A DNA stretch of 45,336 bases from Candidatus Hydrogenedentota bacterium. Lineage in GTDB: Bacteria; Hydrogenedentota; Hydrogenedentia; Hydrogenedentales; Hydrogenedentaceae. A model generated the notes under the pieces. The model made no database searches and had not been told where the DNA came from. It was given only the letters and a program-made list of their open reading frames with translations. Made by a program: the position numbers and the translations under genes. Below, in pieces: positions 6,895 through 16,052 of the stretch. The first letter of the stretch is position 1. Each line of letters starts with the position of its first letter. The DNA lies in assembly GCA_026415215.1 (NCBI GenBank), contig JAOAHN010000113.1, positions 1-45,336 of the forward strand. The letters are read 5' to 3'.

Positions 6895-9687
6895 TCAGTT
6901 ACTTAATTTGCGAGATTGGGAATCCTCAAGGAAAAGGTAATCTATCTTTGAAACTACTTCGGTCAAATCAAATGGCTTTTTTATAAAAATATAGTCACCC
7001 TCTACAGGATAAGTAATATTAAAAGGAACAAATCCAATAATCAAAAATTTAATGTCTTCTTTAGCACTAAGATCAATCGCTTTAACTAACTTTTCCTCGG
7101 ATAGCGCATCTCTATCTATCATTACAATACTTTTAACACCTTTACCAATCCATGTTTTAATCGCTTCTATATCTTCTAATATCACAAATGGTATATGTAG
7201 TGAATCCATCAATAGTATAATTAAATTTCTTAGATTTTCATCAGGCTCATATATTAAGACAAACCTATCGTTTTCGGGCTTATCTTTAATAATTTTATGT
7301 AGTGAGAAAACAGAATAGCCTCCCGACAAAATGGTGTTAATATTTTCTATCAGTTCAGACAAAGTAATCGGTTTAGAAACCATAAATACATAATCAGGAC
7401 AGTCATTTTTGACTTTAGAAATTTCTTTTACTCCAGTCTCCAAAAGTAACACTACCGGTAAATACTGAAAATCCTCTCTTTCCTTCAGGACATTTAAAAG
7501 TGATTTTAGAGACTCTACATCAGCTGAATATGTGTTAAGCAATAAGATAGAATCGTCGGGCAAAAACATACCATCTCTGAACAATTCATATAGATTTCTA
7601 AACCATCTAATCTCCCCCACTACTCTTCCACTCCTGGATATAGATTCGAACAAAGACTCATTATCATCAACGACCAAAAGATTCGCTGATATGGTTGGAA
7701 CCTGAGAAAAGTTGCTCTTTAGATAAAACACTGCCTCCGGAATTCTTACAGTAAACTTACTCCCCTTGCCTTCTTCACTCTCTAAAAATATACTTCCCCC
7801 ATGGGCTTCAACTATGCTTTTTGCAATTGCTAAACCTATACCTGTCCCTTCATACTTTCGCGTAGGAGAACTGTCAACTTGGAAGAATTTTTCAAATACT
7901 TTCTCGTGAAACTCTTTTGGGATACCAATTCCTGTGTCCCAAACAGATATACTTAGCCCCCTTTCCGATTCTACTTCTATATCAATACCGACCTTGCCTC
8001 CAGCGTCAGTAAACTTTATCGCATTGCTCATCAATATTCCCAAGAGTTGTCCTAACTTCTCTCTATCACCCCACACATAAAACTCCTCCATCACATTTAT
8101 ATTACAAACCACCTCAATCTTTTTGGCTATTGAACGAGGTCTAATAAGTTCTACACACTCCTTCACCAATTCATTAATATTGAAAACCCTCCTTTCTAAT
8201 TTAATTCCTCTGATTTCCATTCTGCTAAATTCAATCATCTCGTTAACCATATTAAGTAATCTCTGAATATTCCGTGACATAACTTTCAGCGCATTCTCTT
8301 GAGACTGACTTATAGGACCTAATGAATTAGATAGTAGCATTTCCGTATATCCTTGAATCGTACTTATCGGAGTCCTCAACTCATGACTGATATTCGAAAG
8401 AAAGGCATCTTTATTTTTTCCATACCTTAACAACTCTTCGTTCAATCTCTCTAACTGCTCGGTTCTCTCTTCTAATTCCCTCTGTATATGCTTTAAATCT
8501 GTCAAATCTGAAACCACTATTGAAAATCGAGGTTCAGAATCTTTTGAAGAATCTATCTTAGACACAGAAATTAATGTATGAAGTCTTTTCCCATTAGAAC
8601 TCAAAAATTCCACCTCTCTTCTGCTCTGTGCACTACTACTCTCAAAAGTCGCAAATAAAAGATATCTATTTAAATTGTCTGTAAATTCAAAAAGCTCATG
8701 ATTTATTACTTCCTCATCCTTCTTTTGGAGCATACGACAAAATTTTTCGTTGGCAAAGATGATTCTATAGTTTCCATCTACTAATAAGAACCCCTCGTTC
8801 ATATTCATTATCAATCCCCTTAAATATGCCTCAGAGTCTCTCAACTTTTTAGTTTGCTCCTCCACTTTTTTTTCTAACTCCTCCGCTTGTTTTTTCACCT
8901 TCTCCGAGAGATATTTTAATTGTGTAATATCCTTAACAGTTGCCAAAGTTGCCCTATGTATTCCTCTTCTACTAAACAGGGGTACCCCGTGGATCCAAAG
9001 GTATCTCTTTTCACCATTGACGAAAACCTCAACCTCATACTCTCCACTTAGCCCAAACTTTCTTCTTTCCCACTCTTTTTGTACTATGCTTGAACCAAAC
9101 TTTCCAATAATTTCTCCGATAGTTTTTCCCTTTATCTCATTCGGAGATACACCCAACATTCTACATAACTGGTCGTTAACATTCACGATAATCCCGTCAG
9201 GAGATGTTATAATAAACCCTTCGGAAATATGCTCACTGAGCACTCTAAATTGTTCTGAAATTTCATCTATGCTTGCCCCTCTTCGAATAAGAATCACAAA
9301 AAGAGAAAATATACCTAATAAGAAACTCCCTAATCCCAAAAATTCAGCAAATCTTCTCACCCCTTCAGGCAAAAAGTCATACCAATATGGATAAAAAGAG
9401 GCACTCGTAATTATCCACACCCCAGAACCCAATAATAAGACTACCCCCAATATCAAGAGAAACTTTTCAAAAAAGGAAGAATGATATTTTACTAATGAAA
9501 AAATCGTAAAGAAAAGAGGTATAGTTATGGAGATAGTTGCTATGTAAAAAGCCAAGGTAGTATCAGCAATTATTTCCCGAGATATGAACAACCCCCCAAA
9601 CCCTATCACAAACGGCAAAATAATCGAGATTATTTTGTATCTATATTCACTACCCATAATCTTAGATTTAATTTGACCATAACTCAT
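6895..9687 (-). CDS. Hybrid sensor histidine kinase: 4 TM, two PAS, HisKA, HATPase_c, two receiver-like domains
   Basis: A 930-aa membrane kinase starting 1 nt after the rnhA stop, behind GAGGAG. In order: hydrophobic segments at about 17-36, 44-66, 74-95 and 113-135; PAS 1 at about 142-258; a coiled coil at about 258-288; PAS 2 at about 288-405; HisKA with SHELRTP and phospho-acceptor H435; and an HATPase_c with N555 (SNAIKF), DTGIGIP at 584-590 and GTGIGLAIAK at 614-623. Two receiver-like domains follow at about 668-788 and 808-920. Receiver 1 has D674/D675 and K772 but N718 where the phosphorylated Asp is expected. Receiver 2 keeps E814/D816, D858 and K904. No extracellular sensor domain is apparent. 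It precedes a peptidoglycan D,D-peptidase gene by 21 nt, so a cell-envelope signal is a guess. No response-regulator gene is adjacent. Confidence 0.92.
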   Translation of the reverse strand: MSYGQIKSKIMGSEYRYKIISIILPFVIGFGGLFISREIIADTTLAFYIATISITIPLFFTIFSLVKYHSSFFEKFLLILGVVLLLGSGVWIITSASFYPYWYDFLPEGVRRFAEFLGLGSFLLGIFSLFVILIRRGASIDEISEQFRVLSEHISEGFIITSPDGIIVNVNDQLCRMLGVSPNEIKGKTIGEIIGKFGSSIVQKEWERRKFGLSGEYEVEVFVNGEKRYLWIHGVPLFSRRGIHRATLATVKDITQLKYLSEKVKKQAEELEKKVEEQTKKLRDSEAYLRGLIMNMNEGFLLVDGNYRIIFANEKFCRMLQKKDEEVINHELFEFTDNLNRYLLFATFESSSAQSRREVEFLSSNGKRLHTLISVSKIDSSKDSEPRFSIVVSDLTDLKHIQRELEERTEQLERLNEELLRYGKNKDAFLSNISHELRTPISTIQGYTEMLLSNSLGPISQSQENALKVMSRNIQRLLNMVNEMIEFSRMEIRGIKLERRVFNINELVKECVELIRPRSIAKKIEVVCNINVMEEFYVWGDREKLGQLLGILMSNAIKFTDAGGKVGIDIEVESERGLSISVWDTGIGIPKEFHEKVFEKFFQVDSSPTRKYEGTGIGLAIAKSIVEAHGGSIFLESEEGKGSKFTVRIPEAVFYLKSNFSQVPTISANLLVVDDNESLFESISRSGRVVGEIRWFRNLYELFRDGMFLPDDSILLLNTYSADVESLKSLLNVLKEREDFQYLPVVLLLETGVKEISKVKNDCPDYVFMVSKPITLSELIENINTILSGGYSVFSLHKIIKDKPENDRFVLIYEPDENLRNLIILLMDSLHIPFVILEDIEAIKTWIGKGVKSIVMIDRDALSEEKLVKAIDLSAKEDIKFLIIGFVPFNITYPVEGDYIFIKKPFDLTEVVSKIDYLFLEDSQSRKLSN

Positions 9688-9688
9688 C

Positions 9689-10141
9689 TTAATTCTCCTC
9701 AGATTTACCAGCCAAAAGACTCTTTACTATCCTATCGCACCTCTCATTATAAGGGTGCTTGTTATGTCCCTTAATCCATATCCACTCTATCTTGTGTCGA
9801 TTAGACTCTAAAAATAATTCTTTCCACAGATCGATGTTTTTTACGCCCCCCTTACTGCCCCTCCAATCTCTCCTGATCCATTTAGGTAACCACTCTGTCA
9901 TTCCTTTTTTTAAATATTCCGAATCAGTATAAAGCCTAACAAAACACGGTCTCTTAAGTGCCTTGAGAGCTTCTACTGCGGACTTCAATTCCATCCTGTT
10001 ATTAGTTGTCTGATCTTCAGTTCCTTTTATAATCTTCTCATTATTCTTATACACTAATATAGCAACCCATGCACCCCTTCCTGGATTTGGGACGCATCCC
10101 CCATCTGTATATATTTCCACCTGAGATAATTTATTCTGCAT
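9689..10141 (-). CDS. rnhA: Ribonuclease HI
   Basis: Cleaves the RNA strand of RNA:DNA hybrids. The start chosen is ATG 10141, which overlaps the ankyrin stop (TAATG) and has GGAG about 8 nt before it, giving 150 aa, similar to E. coli RNase HI (155 aa). The catalytic acidic residues are all visible: D13 in YTDGG, E51 in NRMEL, D73 in YTDSEY and D136 in NERCD, plus H126 in the flexible KGHN loop. The basic, Trp-rich handle region (MTEWLPKWIRRDWRG) of the classical type is present. An ATG further upstream (10177) would overlap the ankyrin gene and is less likely. Confidence 0.96.
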   Translation of the reverse strand: MQNKLSQVEIYTDGGCVPNPGRGAWVAILVYKNNEKIIKGTEDQTTNNRMELKSAVEALKALKRPCFVRLYTDSEYLKKGMTEWLPKWIRRDWRGSKGGVKNIDLWKELFLESNRHKIEWIWIKGHNKHPYNERCDRIVKSLLAGKSEEN

Positions 10142-10677
10142 TATCGTTCTCCAATCTTCGCTACTTTGATTAACCACTCTAAATTATTATGTTCCCTTGC
10201 TAAATCAATAGGTGTCTTCCCATTATTATTCTTATCTTCTAAAGATAGTCCCTGTTTAAGTAACATTGCCCCTACCCCTACACTTCCGAATATCGCGGAA
10301 GTATGTAAGGGAGTATCTCCATATATATCTTTTAGCATAGGGTTTGCACCCTTTTCTAACAACCACTTACAGGCTCCTTTTCTATCCCACATGGCACAAA
10401 CATGCAGAGGAGTCATTCCAGTTAGGTCTTGAGCATTTAGGTCAGCTCCAAATAAATATAAAAGTTCTAATAATTCTCTACTTCTTCCACATACCGCATA
10501 GTGAAGTGGCTCCTTGCCTAACTTATCTTTTTCTAACACAATTTTAGGATTGTCCAGTAACATTCTTTCAACCGATAATTTATCCTCCTTAATGACATAA
10601 TCAAACATTGATAGGAGAGAACATCTACTAATTGCTATCATAAGTAGAGATATTGGATAAACAAGTTTTTTATTCAT
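10141..10677 (-). CDS. Exported or membrane-anchored ankyrin-repeat protein
   Basis: A 178-aa protein with a hydrophobic N-terminus (residues 4-24, LVYPISLLMIAISRCSLLS) that could be a signal peptide or anchor; the Cys is preceded by Arg, so it is not a good lipobox. About three to four ankyrin repeats follow, recognisable by GKEPLHYAV, GMTPLHVCA, GDTPLHTSA and GKTPIDLA spaced about 33 residues apart. Ankyrin repeats mediate protein contacts; the partner is unknown. It is first in the leftward run ankyrin-rnhA-kinase-peptidase and is divergent from the Memo gene over an 87-nt spacer that must hold both promoters. Confidence 0.85.
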   Translation of the reverse strand: MNKKLVYPISLLMIAISRCSLLSMFDYVIKEDKLSVERMLLDNPKIVLEKDKLGKEPLHYAVCGRSRELLELLYLFGADLNAQDLTGMTPLHVCAMWDRKGACKWLLEKGANPMLKDIYGDTPLHTSAIFGSVGVGAMLLKQGLSLEDKNNNGKTPIDLAREHNNLEWLIKVAKIGER

Positions 10678-10764
10678 CTCTCATTACCGGACCATAAAAA
10701 TGCCTAAATTATTATTTAAGTATTATAATAATAAACCAAACATAAAATATTCGGAGATAAATTA

Positions 10765-11583
10765 ATGGGTGTAAGGTATCCAGCAGTTGAAGGACAATTT
10801 TATCCTGCAAGTCCCGCTTCACTCTTAGCTCAGGTTAGTATGTATATAGACTCTGCAAAGATAGAACAACCTAAAAATAAAGTTTTAGGAATAATCTCAC
10901 CTCATGCAGGATATATATATTCAGGTCCTACCGCTGGGTATGCGTTTGCAAGAATACGAGGATTAACAGTAAATAGAGTTATACTTGTTGGAAGATCTCA
11001 CAGATACCTATTTCATGGATTAGCTCTTGCCGACTATGACTCTTTCAAAACTTCAGTAGGAGAGTTCCCTGTTGATAACACTTTCTACAACGATATTGAA
11101 GAAATAGTCCAAGCAAAAAAATACAATGCTCCTCACCAATACGAGCACTGCCTCGAAGTATTACTCCCATTCATATATGGTTCACTTGGTATTGTGCCCA
11201 TAGTGCCTATCTTGTTAGGAGAAGAACCTTCTTTAGAACATTACGAGTACGGAAGAAAAATAGCATCGATTGCGAATGAAAATGATCTTATAATTGCATC
11301 TACGGATCTGTCACATTACCTCCCCGAATCGTACGCAAATAAGATTGATAAAGAGACTATTGAAGCTATTAAACAAAAAAATCTAACGGATCTTGTGGAA
11401 GGTCTCGCCACTGAAAAGTATTCGATGTGCGGAGCTCCAGCAGTGCTACTGGCAATGGGCTTTTCTTCATATTTTGGAGATTACACAGTTACTCTTTTGG
11501 ATTACTCCACAAGTGCCAGAACTTCTGGAGATTATTCATCAGTAGTTGGATATGCATCGATCAGTTTCGAATTATCTAACTAA
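10765..11583 (+). CDS. Memo family protein (AmmeMemoRadiSam system protein B type)
   Basis: A 272-aa protein of the Memo family, structurally related to class III extradiol dioxygenases. The family start VRYPAVEGQFYPASP is present. The positions corresponding to the metal site of human MEMO1 are conserved: H47 (SPHAGY), H79 (RSHRYLFHG) and C222 (MCGAPAV), with STDLSHY near 179-185. In many prokaryotes Memo is encoded with an AMMECR1-domain protein and a radical SAM enzyme; neither is in this window. The ATG follows GGAG. It is first in a run with the Nif3-like gene, 32 nt downstream. Biochemical function unknown. Confidence 0.92.
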   Translation: MGVRYPAVEGQFYPASPASLLAQVSMYIDSAKIEQPKNKVLGIISPHAGYIYSGPTAGYAFARIRGLTVNRVILVGRSHRYLFHGLALADYDSFKTSVGEFPVDNTFYNDIEEIVQAKKYNAPHQYEHCLEVLLPFIYGSLGIVPIVPILLGEEPSLEHYEYGRKIASIANENDLIIASTDLSHYLPESYANKIDKETIEAIKQKNLTDLVEGLATEKYSMCGAPAVLLAMGFSSYFGDYTVTLLDYSTSARTSGDYSSVVGYASISFELSN

Positions 11584-11615
11584 GAAGACATTACGGGTAG
11601 ATAAGGAGATACTAA

Positions 11616-12719
11616 ATGAAAGGCATCAATATACGAGATATTATTAGATGTTTAGAAGAATGGGCTCCTATGGAATACACTCTGCCCGATGATAACTCTG
11701 GCCTACAGGTGGGAAGAATAGATAAAAAAGCAAAAAAAGTATTAATATGTCTTACATTAACAAACCAGATAGTTGAACAAGCGATAAAAACCAAAACCGA
11801 CTTAGTTATCTCTCACCATCCGCTTATATACAAACCTCTAAGAACTATTGCTTACGAAGAGTACCCCTCAAATCTAATAATAGAATTGGTAAAAAATGAT
11901 ATAGTCTGTTACTCTATCCACACAAATTTGGATACAGCCCAAAACGGAGTTAGCTACGCTGTAGCAAAAAAATTAGGATTAAGAGACATCAAGGGACTCA
12001 TACCCTTAGAAAACGGGAAGTTATTCAAATTAACGACTTTTGTCCCTAAAGATTATTTGGAAAAAGTAAGAACTGCAGTGTGTGAAGAGGGGGCAGGCAT
12101 AATAGGAGAATACTCTTACTGCTCATTTAGCACTTCAGGAACAGGAACTTTCCTACCCTCTGAAAAAGCCTCTCCATTTACCGGAACTACGGGAAAAATC
12201 AACGAGGAGAAGGAGGAAAGATTTGAAGTTATTGTTCCTGTTCATAAGTTATCTCGTGTGATAGATGCACTATTAGAATCACATCCTTACGAGGAAGTCG
12301 CATATGACATATATCCTCTATATAACAAGAATAATAAAATCTCTTTGGGAGTGAGGGGAAATTTAGAAGAACCAACAACGGTAGAAGAATTTTCCAAGTT
12401 TGTTAAAAGTAAACTTTCTGTACCACAAATAAGAATAGCAGGTATTATGGACAAAGAAATTAGAACAGTAGGTATTATCGGAGGGAGTGGAGGAGGGGAA
12501 ATAAAAAAGATAATAAACTGTGTAGACCTCCTAATCACGGGAGACTTGAAATACCATCAAGCGATAGAAAGTATAGAGATGGGCTTTACTGTAATAGATG
12601 CTGGACATTTTTACACAGAATATCCTGTTGTTGAGGAAATAAAAATTTACCTCACCCAAAAATTCCCTCTGTTAGAAGTCGAAACATTCCCTGAGATAGA
12701 ACCTTTCCACTATATCTAA
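11616..12719 (+). CDS. Nif3-like dinuclear metal centre protein (long YqfO type with inserted domain)
   Basis: A 367-aa protein starting behind AAGGAG. The Nif3 halves are at residues 1-130 and 255-367. Metal ligands are visible as the HHP motif in VISHHPLIYKP and the C-terminal DAGHFYTEYPVVEE. The central insert (about 131-235) is the ferredoxin-like/CutA-like domain typical of longer Nif3 proteins (KLTTFVPKDYLEKVR and ALLESHPYEEVAYDIYP). Nif3/YqfO proteins form hexameric rings with a dinuclear metal site; their substrate is unsettled and they are often annotated as GTP cyclohydrolase I type 2. Transcribed with the Memo gene; glgA follows 15 nt downstream. Confidence 0.92.
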   Translation: MKGINIRDIIRCLEEWAPMEYTLPDDNSGLQVGRIDKKAKKVLICLTLTNQIVEQAIKTKTDLVISHHPLIYKPLRTIAYEEYPSNLIIELVKNDIVCYSIHTNLDTAQNGVSYAVAKKLGLRDIKGLIPLENGKLFKLTTFVPKDYLEKVRTAVCEEGAGIIGEYSYCSFSTSGTGTFLPSEKASPFTGTTGKINEEKEERFEVIVPVHKLSRVIDALLESHPYEEVAYDIYPLYNKNNKISLGVRGNLEEPTTVEEFSKFVKSKLSVPQIRIAGIMDKEIRTVGIIGGSGGGEIKKIINCVDLLITGDLKYHQAIESIEMGFTVIDAGHFYTEYPVVEEIKIYLTQKFPLLEVETFPEIEPFHYI

Positions 12720-12734
12720 ACTGGAATATCTGCT

Positions 12735-14177
12735 ATGAAGATTTTATATCTAACATCAGAATTATCTCCACTTGTATCTTCAGGAGGATTAGGCGAAGTA
12801 GCCTTCTCATTACCAAAGGCTTTGAGGAAAGCTGGTATAGACATAAGAGTAGCTTTACCAAAATATAAAACAATGAAAGCCTTAGAATCCTGCAAACTAC
12901 TATATTCAAACAGAATAAATTCTTTTCACTACAATTTATGGGAAACGCGGATACCAGAGTCAGAAGTTACACTTTATTTAATAGAAAACGATTTCTTTTT
13001 TGGAAGGGAACACATCTACGGTTACGGTGACTGGGAATATGAGGATAATCCCGCAAGATTTTCGTTCTTTTGCAACGCTATTTTAGAGGCGGTAGAAAAG
13101 TTAGGATGGATCCCCGACATTATTCATTGCAATGATTGGCAAACAGCCCCTGCATTAGGGTTTCTGTACACGAGATTAGAAAATTCACCTACCTGGACAT
13201 ACACTTCCTCTCTCCTAACTATACACAACTTAGCATTTCAAGGAAGATATCCTTCCTCAAGATTTAATTTAACAGGCCTGCCTTGCGAGTTACTTCAACC
13301 TAACTGTTTCGAATATTATGGAGATATGAACTTACTAAAAGGAGGAATTCTTCTTGCTGATAAGATTAACACAGTTAGCCCAACTTACGCTCTCGAAATT
13401 CAAACACTTGAATACGGATTTGGACTCGATGGGATTTTGAGAACAAGGTCTGAGGACATTCACGGGATCCTGAATGGAGTAGATTACAACATATGGAGCC
13501 CAGTAAAAGATCCTCACATATTGTTGAATTATTCTTATCAAGAGTTAGATAAAAAATCAGAGTGCAAAGTTGATCTTCAGAGAAAATTAAATCTTCAAAC
13601 CTCTGATGTTCCTCTTTTCGGAATAGTCAGCAGATTATATTGGCAAAAAGGAATCGACATTTTAATATCAGCATTTCCTGAAATACTAAGGATGGAATTA
13701 CAATTTATAATTCTTGGCACAGGCGACCCTAAATATGAAAAAGTCTTAACAGAAATGCAAGGAATTTTCACTCATAACTTGCGAGTCGTAATAGGCTTTG
13801 ATAGAAGTTTAGCCCACAAGATTCTCGCGGGATGTGACTTTATAGTTATGCCCTCAAGATACGAACCTTGTGGCCTTACTCAAATGTACGCTATGGCATA
13901 TGGCACCATTCCAGTAGTAAGAAGAACAGGAGGATTAGCAGATACTGTAAAAGACCTCACCCCGGTTAACCTAAGGAAAAAAGAAGCCACCGGTATATCT
14001 TTCAGACCCTTAACACCTAAAACTATAATAAGAAGTGTGCTCGAATCATGCGAAGTGTTTAAAAATAAAAACCTTATGAAAGAAGTGCGAATAAACGGTA
14101 TGGCAAGAAATTTTTCCTGGGATAACCAATCCAAACACTACATTTCTTTATATGAGGAGATTATTAGCCAACGATAA
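12735..14177 (+). CDS. glgA: Glycogen/starch synthase, GT5 family
   Basis: Transfers glucose from a nucleotide sugar (ADP-glucose in most bacteria) to alpha-1,4-glucan. At 480 aa it is near the E. coli size (477). It has the N-terminal KILYLTSEL start, HCNDWQTA, the LTIHNLAFQG region, VSRLYWQKGIDIL (nucleotide binding) and RYEPCGLTQMYAMAYGTIPVVRRTGGLADTV near the C-terminus, with the catalytic-site Glu. The N-terminal loop is unusual: it reads V-S15-S16-GGLGEV where E. coli has K15-T-GGLADV, so the ADP-glucose-binding lysine is replaced. No other glycogen genes are nearby. Specificity for ADP- or UDP-glucose is uncertain. Confidence 0.93.
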   Translation: MKILYLTSELSPLVSSGGLGEVAFSLPKALRKAGIDIRVALPKYKTMKALESCKLLYSNRINSFHYNLWETRIPESEVTLYLIENDFFFGREHIYGYGDWEYEDNPARFSFFCNAILEAVEKLGWIPDIIHCNDWQTAPALGFLYTRLENSPTWTYTSSLLTIHNLAFQGRYPSSRFNLTGLPCELLQPNCFEYYGDMNLLKGGILLADKINTVSPTYALEIQTLEYGFGLDGILRTRSEDIHGILNGVDYNIWSPVKDPHILLNYSYQELDKKSECKVDLQRKLNLQTSDVPLFGIVSRLYWQKGIDILISAFPEILRMELQFIILGTGDPKYEKVLTEMQGIFTHNLRVVIGFDRSLAHKILAGCDFIVMPSRYEPCGLTQMYAMAYGTIPVVRRTGGLADTVKDLTPVNLRKKEATGISFRPLTPKTIIRSVLESCEVFKNKNLMKEVRINGMARNFSWDNQSKHYISLYEEIISQR

Positions 14178-14196
14178 CAACTAAGGATAATGAAGA

Positions 14197-14658
14197 ATGA
14201 TAGAAATATTGAGCAGATCGTGGCAAGAGACAGAACATTTGGGTACTACTGTAGGCAAACTCTTAAAAGGAATTTCTCCTGTAACATTGGCTTTGTCAGG
14301 AGAACTTGCGAGCGGAAAAACTTCTTTCGTAAAAGGACTCGTTAAAGAAATATGTGGTGAATGGTGGGTTCACAGTCCCACATTCACTATAGTAAATGTA
14401 TACGGGACACCTCCAAAGGTAATTCACATAGACTGTTATAGAATAAGCTCATATAGAGAACTCGTCTCTATCGGAGCAGAAGAATTAATAGGAAGTGAAT
14501 GTATATGTGTAATAGAATGGGCTGACAAAGTAAAAGAATTACTTCCGGCTGACCACATTTCTATACATTTTGAACATATAGATGAAACTTCAAGAAGAAT
14601 ATTAATATCCGATCCCACAGATATAATTGAACAGCCACTCAGAAACAGAGATATTTAG
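14197..14658 (+). CDS. tsaE: tRNA threonylcarbamoyladenosine biosynthesis ATPase TsaE
   Basis: A 153-aa ATPase that works with TsaB and TsaD to make t6A37 on ANN-decoding tRNAs. The P-loop is G35-ELAS-G40-K41-T42. It is followed by SPTFTIVNVY (59-69), HIDCYRI (78-83) and VIEWADK, all characteristic of the family. It lies 19 nt after glgA and is convergent with the DUF502 gene, whose stop codon starts 3 nt away. tsaB and tsaD are not in this window. Confidence 0.95.
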   Translation: MIEILSRSWQETEHLGTTVGKLLKGISPVTLALSGELASGKTSFVKGLVKEICGEWWVHSPTFTIVNVYGTPPKVIHIDCYRISSYRELVSIGAEELIGSECICVIEWADKVKELLPADHISIHFEHIDETSRRILISDPTDIIEQPLRNRDI

Positions 14659-14661
14659 CTT

Positions 14662-15321
14662 TCACTTAATGAACTTTTCAAGCCTAATATTAGACGGCAT
14701 CGATGCTCCGGAAGAAACTATGTATTCAATCGCCTCCTCCATTGAAATTGAGCACTTGTGAATCTGGTCCCCTGAATAAAAGTGCAACACTCCTATGGTA
14801 ATATTCGGCACAGTAGGTATAAATACTTTATACTTTATTTCATTTTCTGAAATCTTTACTTTTCCCAAAACAATCCCCATCGAATAAATTTCAGAATGGG
14901 GAAAAGGCACTATAGCAATGATTGCATTTGCATTCGGAGAAGCAAATTGCTCAATAAAACCGACTGTCATTTTTTTAGCTGCATTATAAACAGACTTTAC
15001 GAGAGGAATCTTTGATATCAACCTTTCCATGAAACTAACTACTTGGCGAACTAATATGAAATTAGAGGCTAATCCTACAAGATATAAAAATATCAGAAGC
15101 ACTACTACGGAAATCGGAACTATCAAATACTGAGGATATTCTGGGAACCACTTGTTTACATATGGAGTTACCCTCCCCACAGTAAAATAATACAAAAACC
15201 TCAAAATAAGAAAAGTCAAACCCAGAGGGATTAAAACCAATACGCCTGACAAAAAAGTCAATCTAAAATTTCTAACCAAACTTTTCCAAAGATTACTTAC
15301 ACTATTAGAAAAACTTACCAT
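14662..15321 (-). CDS. DUF502 family membrane protein (second of a tandem pair)
   Basis: A 219-aa protein with two N-terminal hydrophobic segments at about 16-46 and 67-91. A conserved soluble part follows, with IPLVKSVYNAAKKM, IVPFPHSEIYSMGIVLGK and FIPTVPNITIGVLHF, the hallmark patterns of DUF502. Family members are inner-membrane proteins of unknown role, well conserved in plants and bacteria. It starts 3 nt after the stop of the upstream paralogue, with which it shares the arrangement and motifs, so the pair arose by duplication and is co-translated. Confidence 0.9.
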   Translation of the reverse strand: MVSFSNSVSNLWKSLVRNFRLTFLSGVLVLIPLGLTFLILRFLYYFTVGRVTPYVNKWFPEYPQYLIVPISVVVLLIFLYLVGLASNFILVRQVVSFMERLISKIPLVKSVYNAAKKMTVGFIEQFASPNANAIIAIVPFPHSEIYSMGIVLGKVKISENEIKYKVFIPTVPNITIGVLHFYSGDQIHKCSISMEEAIEYIVSSGASMPSNIRLEKFIK

Positions 15322-15324
15322 AAA

Positions 15325-16023
15325 TCATTTACTCCCACTCCTTATATCTGAGGAAAACCCGAGCTCGCTCACTCTCATAGCCTCAGGAGTCACTATACCT
15401 CCTGACAAAAGCATTGAAACTACTTCCTCCGTGGTTGCCATTATTTCAGATGTAACTTTATCTACAGGAACTATTATAAAATATCCACTTGTTGGATTTG
15501 GCACAGTAGGAACAAAAAGTGTGTAACACTCACCCATACCCTCTACATGTATCTTGTTAGTAACAATTCCAATACTTTTTACCCCCCGAAAAGGAAAATC
15601 AATGGTAACTACAAACTTCTTCTCCAAACTATCTGTAGAAGTCCTCAGAATAACCTCCACAATCTTCTTAACTGCTCCGTATATAGTCTTTATTACTGGG
15701 ATTTTTTCAAAAACCGATTCTATTAAAGATACTATCTTTTTCCCAATAACGAGCCTCGTAAGAAAACCCAGAGCAAAAATTCCTAATACTATAAGTAAGA
15801 TAGAAACTAATGGAGCAAAGTATGGTGGTACTTTTTCAAAAAATCTATTCCCTAACGGAGTTATTCTAACTATCAAAATAGAATAAACAAACACTACCAC
15901 ATAGTAGGTAACACCAAGGGGAACTATTAATACTAATCCTGCAAGTACCCTATTCAGAATGAGATTATATAAGAGTCTTATTAATTTACCTAACAATGAT
16001 TTAAGGGTATTCCACAGTCGCAT
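15325..16023 (-). CDS. DUF502 family membrane protein (first of a tandem pair)
   Basis: A 232-aa paralogue of its downstream neighbour. It has two hydrophobic segments (about 25-52 and 68-92), then IPVIKTIYGAVKKI, FPFRGVKSIGIVTNK and FVPTVPNPTSGYFIIVP, the DUF502 signature of a Tyr/Lys helix followed by the TVPNPTSG loop. The C-terminus (TTEEVVSMLLSGGIVTPE) also matches. The TVPNPTSG loop is closer to the usual family sequence here than in the second copy (TVPNITIG), so the second copy has diverged more. No clear ribosome binding site precedes this ATG. Function unknown. Confidence 0.9.
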   Translation of the reverse strand: MRLWNTLKSLLGKLIRLLYNLILNRVLAGLVLIVPLGVTYYVVVFVYSILIVRITPLGNRFFEKVPPYFAPLVSILLIVLGIFALGFLTRLVIGKKIVSLIESVFEKIPVIKTIYGAVKKIVEVILRTSTDSLEKKFVVTIDFPFRGVKSIGIVTNKIHVEGMGECYTLFVPTVPNPTSGYFIIVPVDKVTSEIMATTEEVVSMLLSGGIVTPEAMRVSELGFSSDIRSGSK

Positions 16024-16052
16024 CTAAAAAAACTAAAACATGTTAAAAAAGA

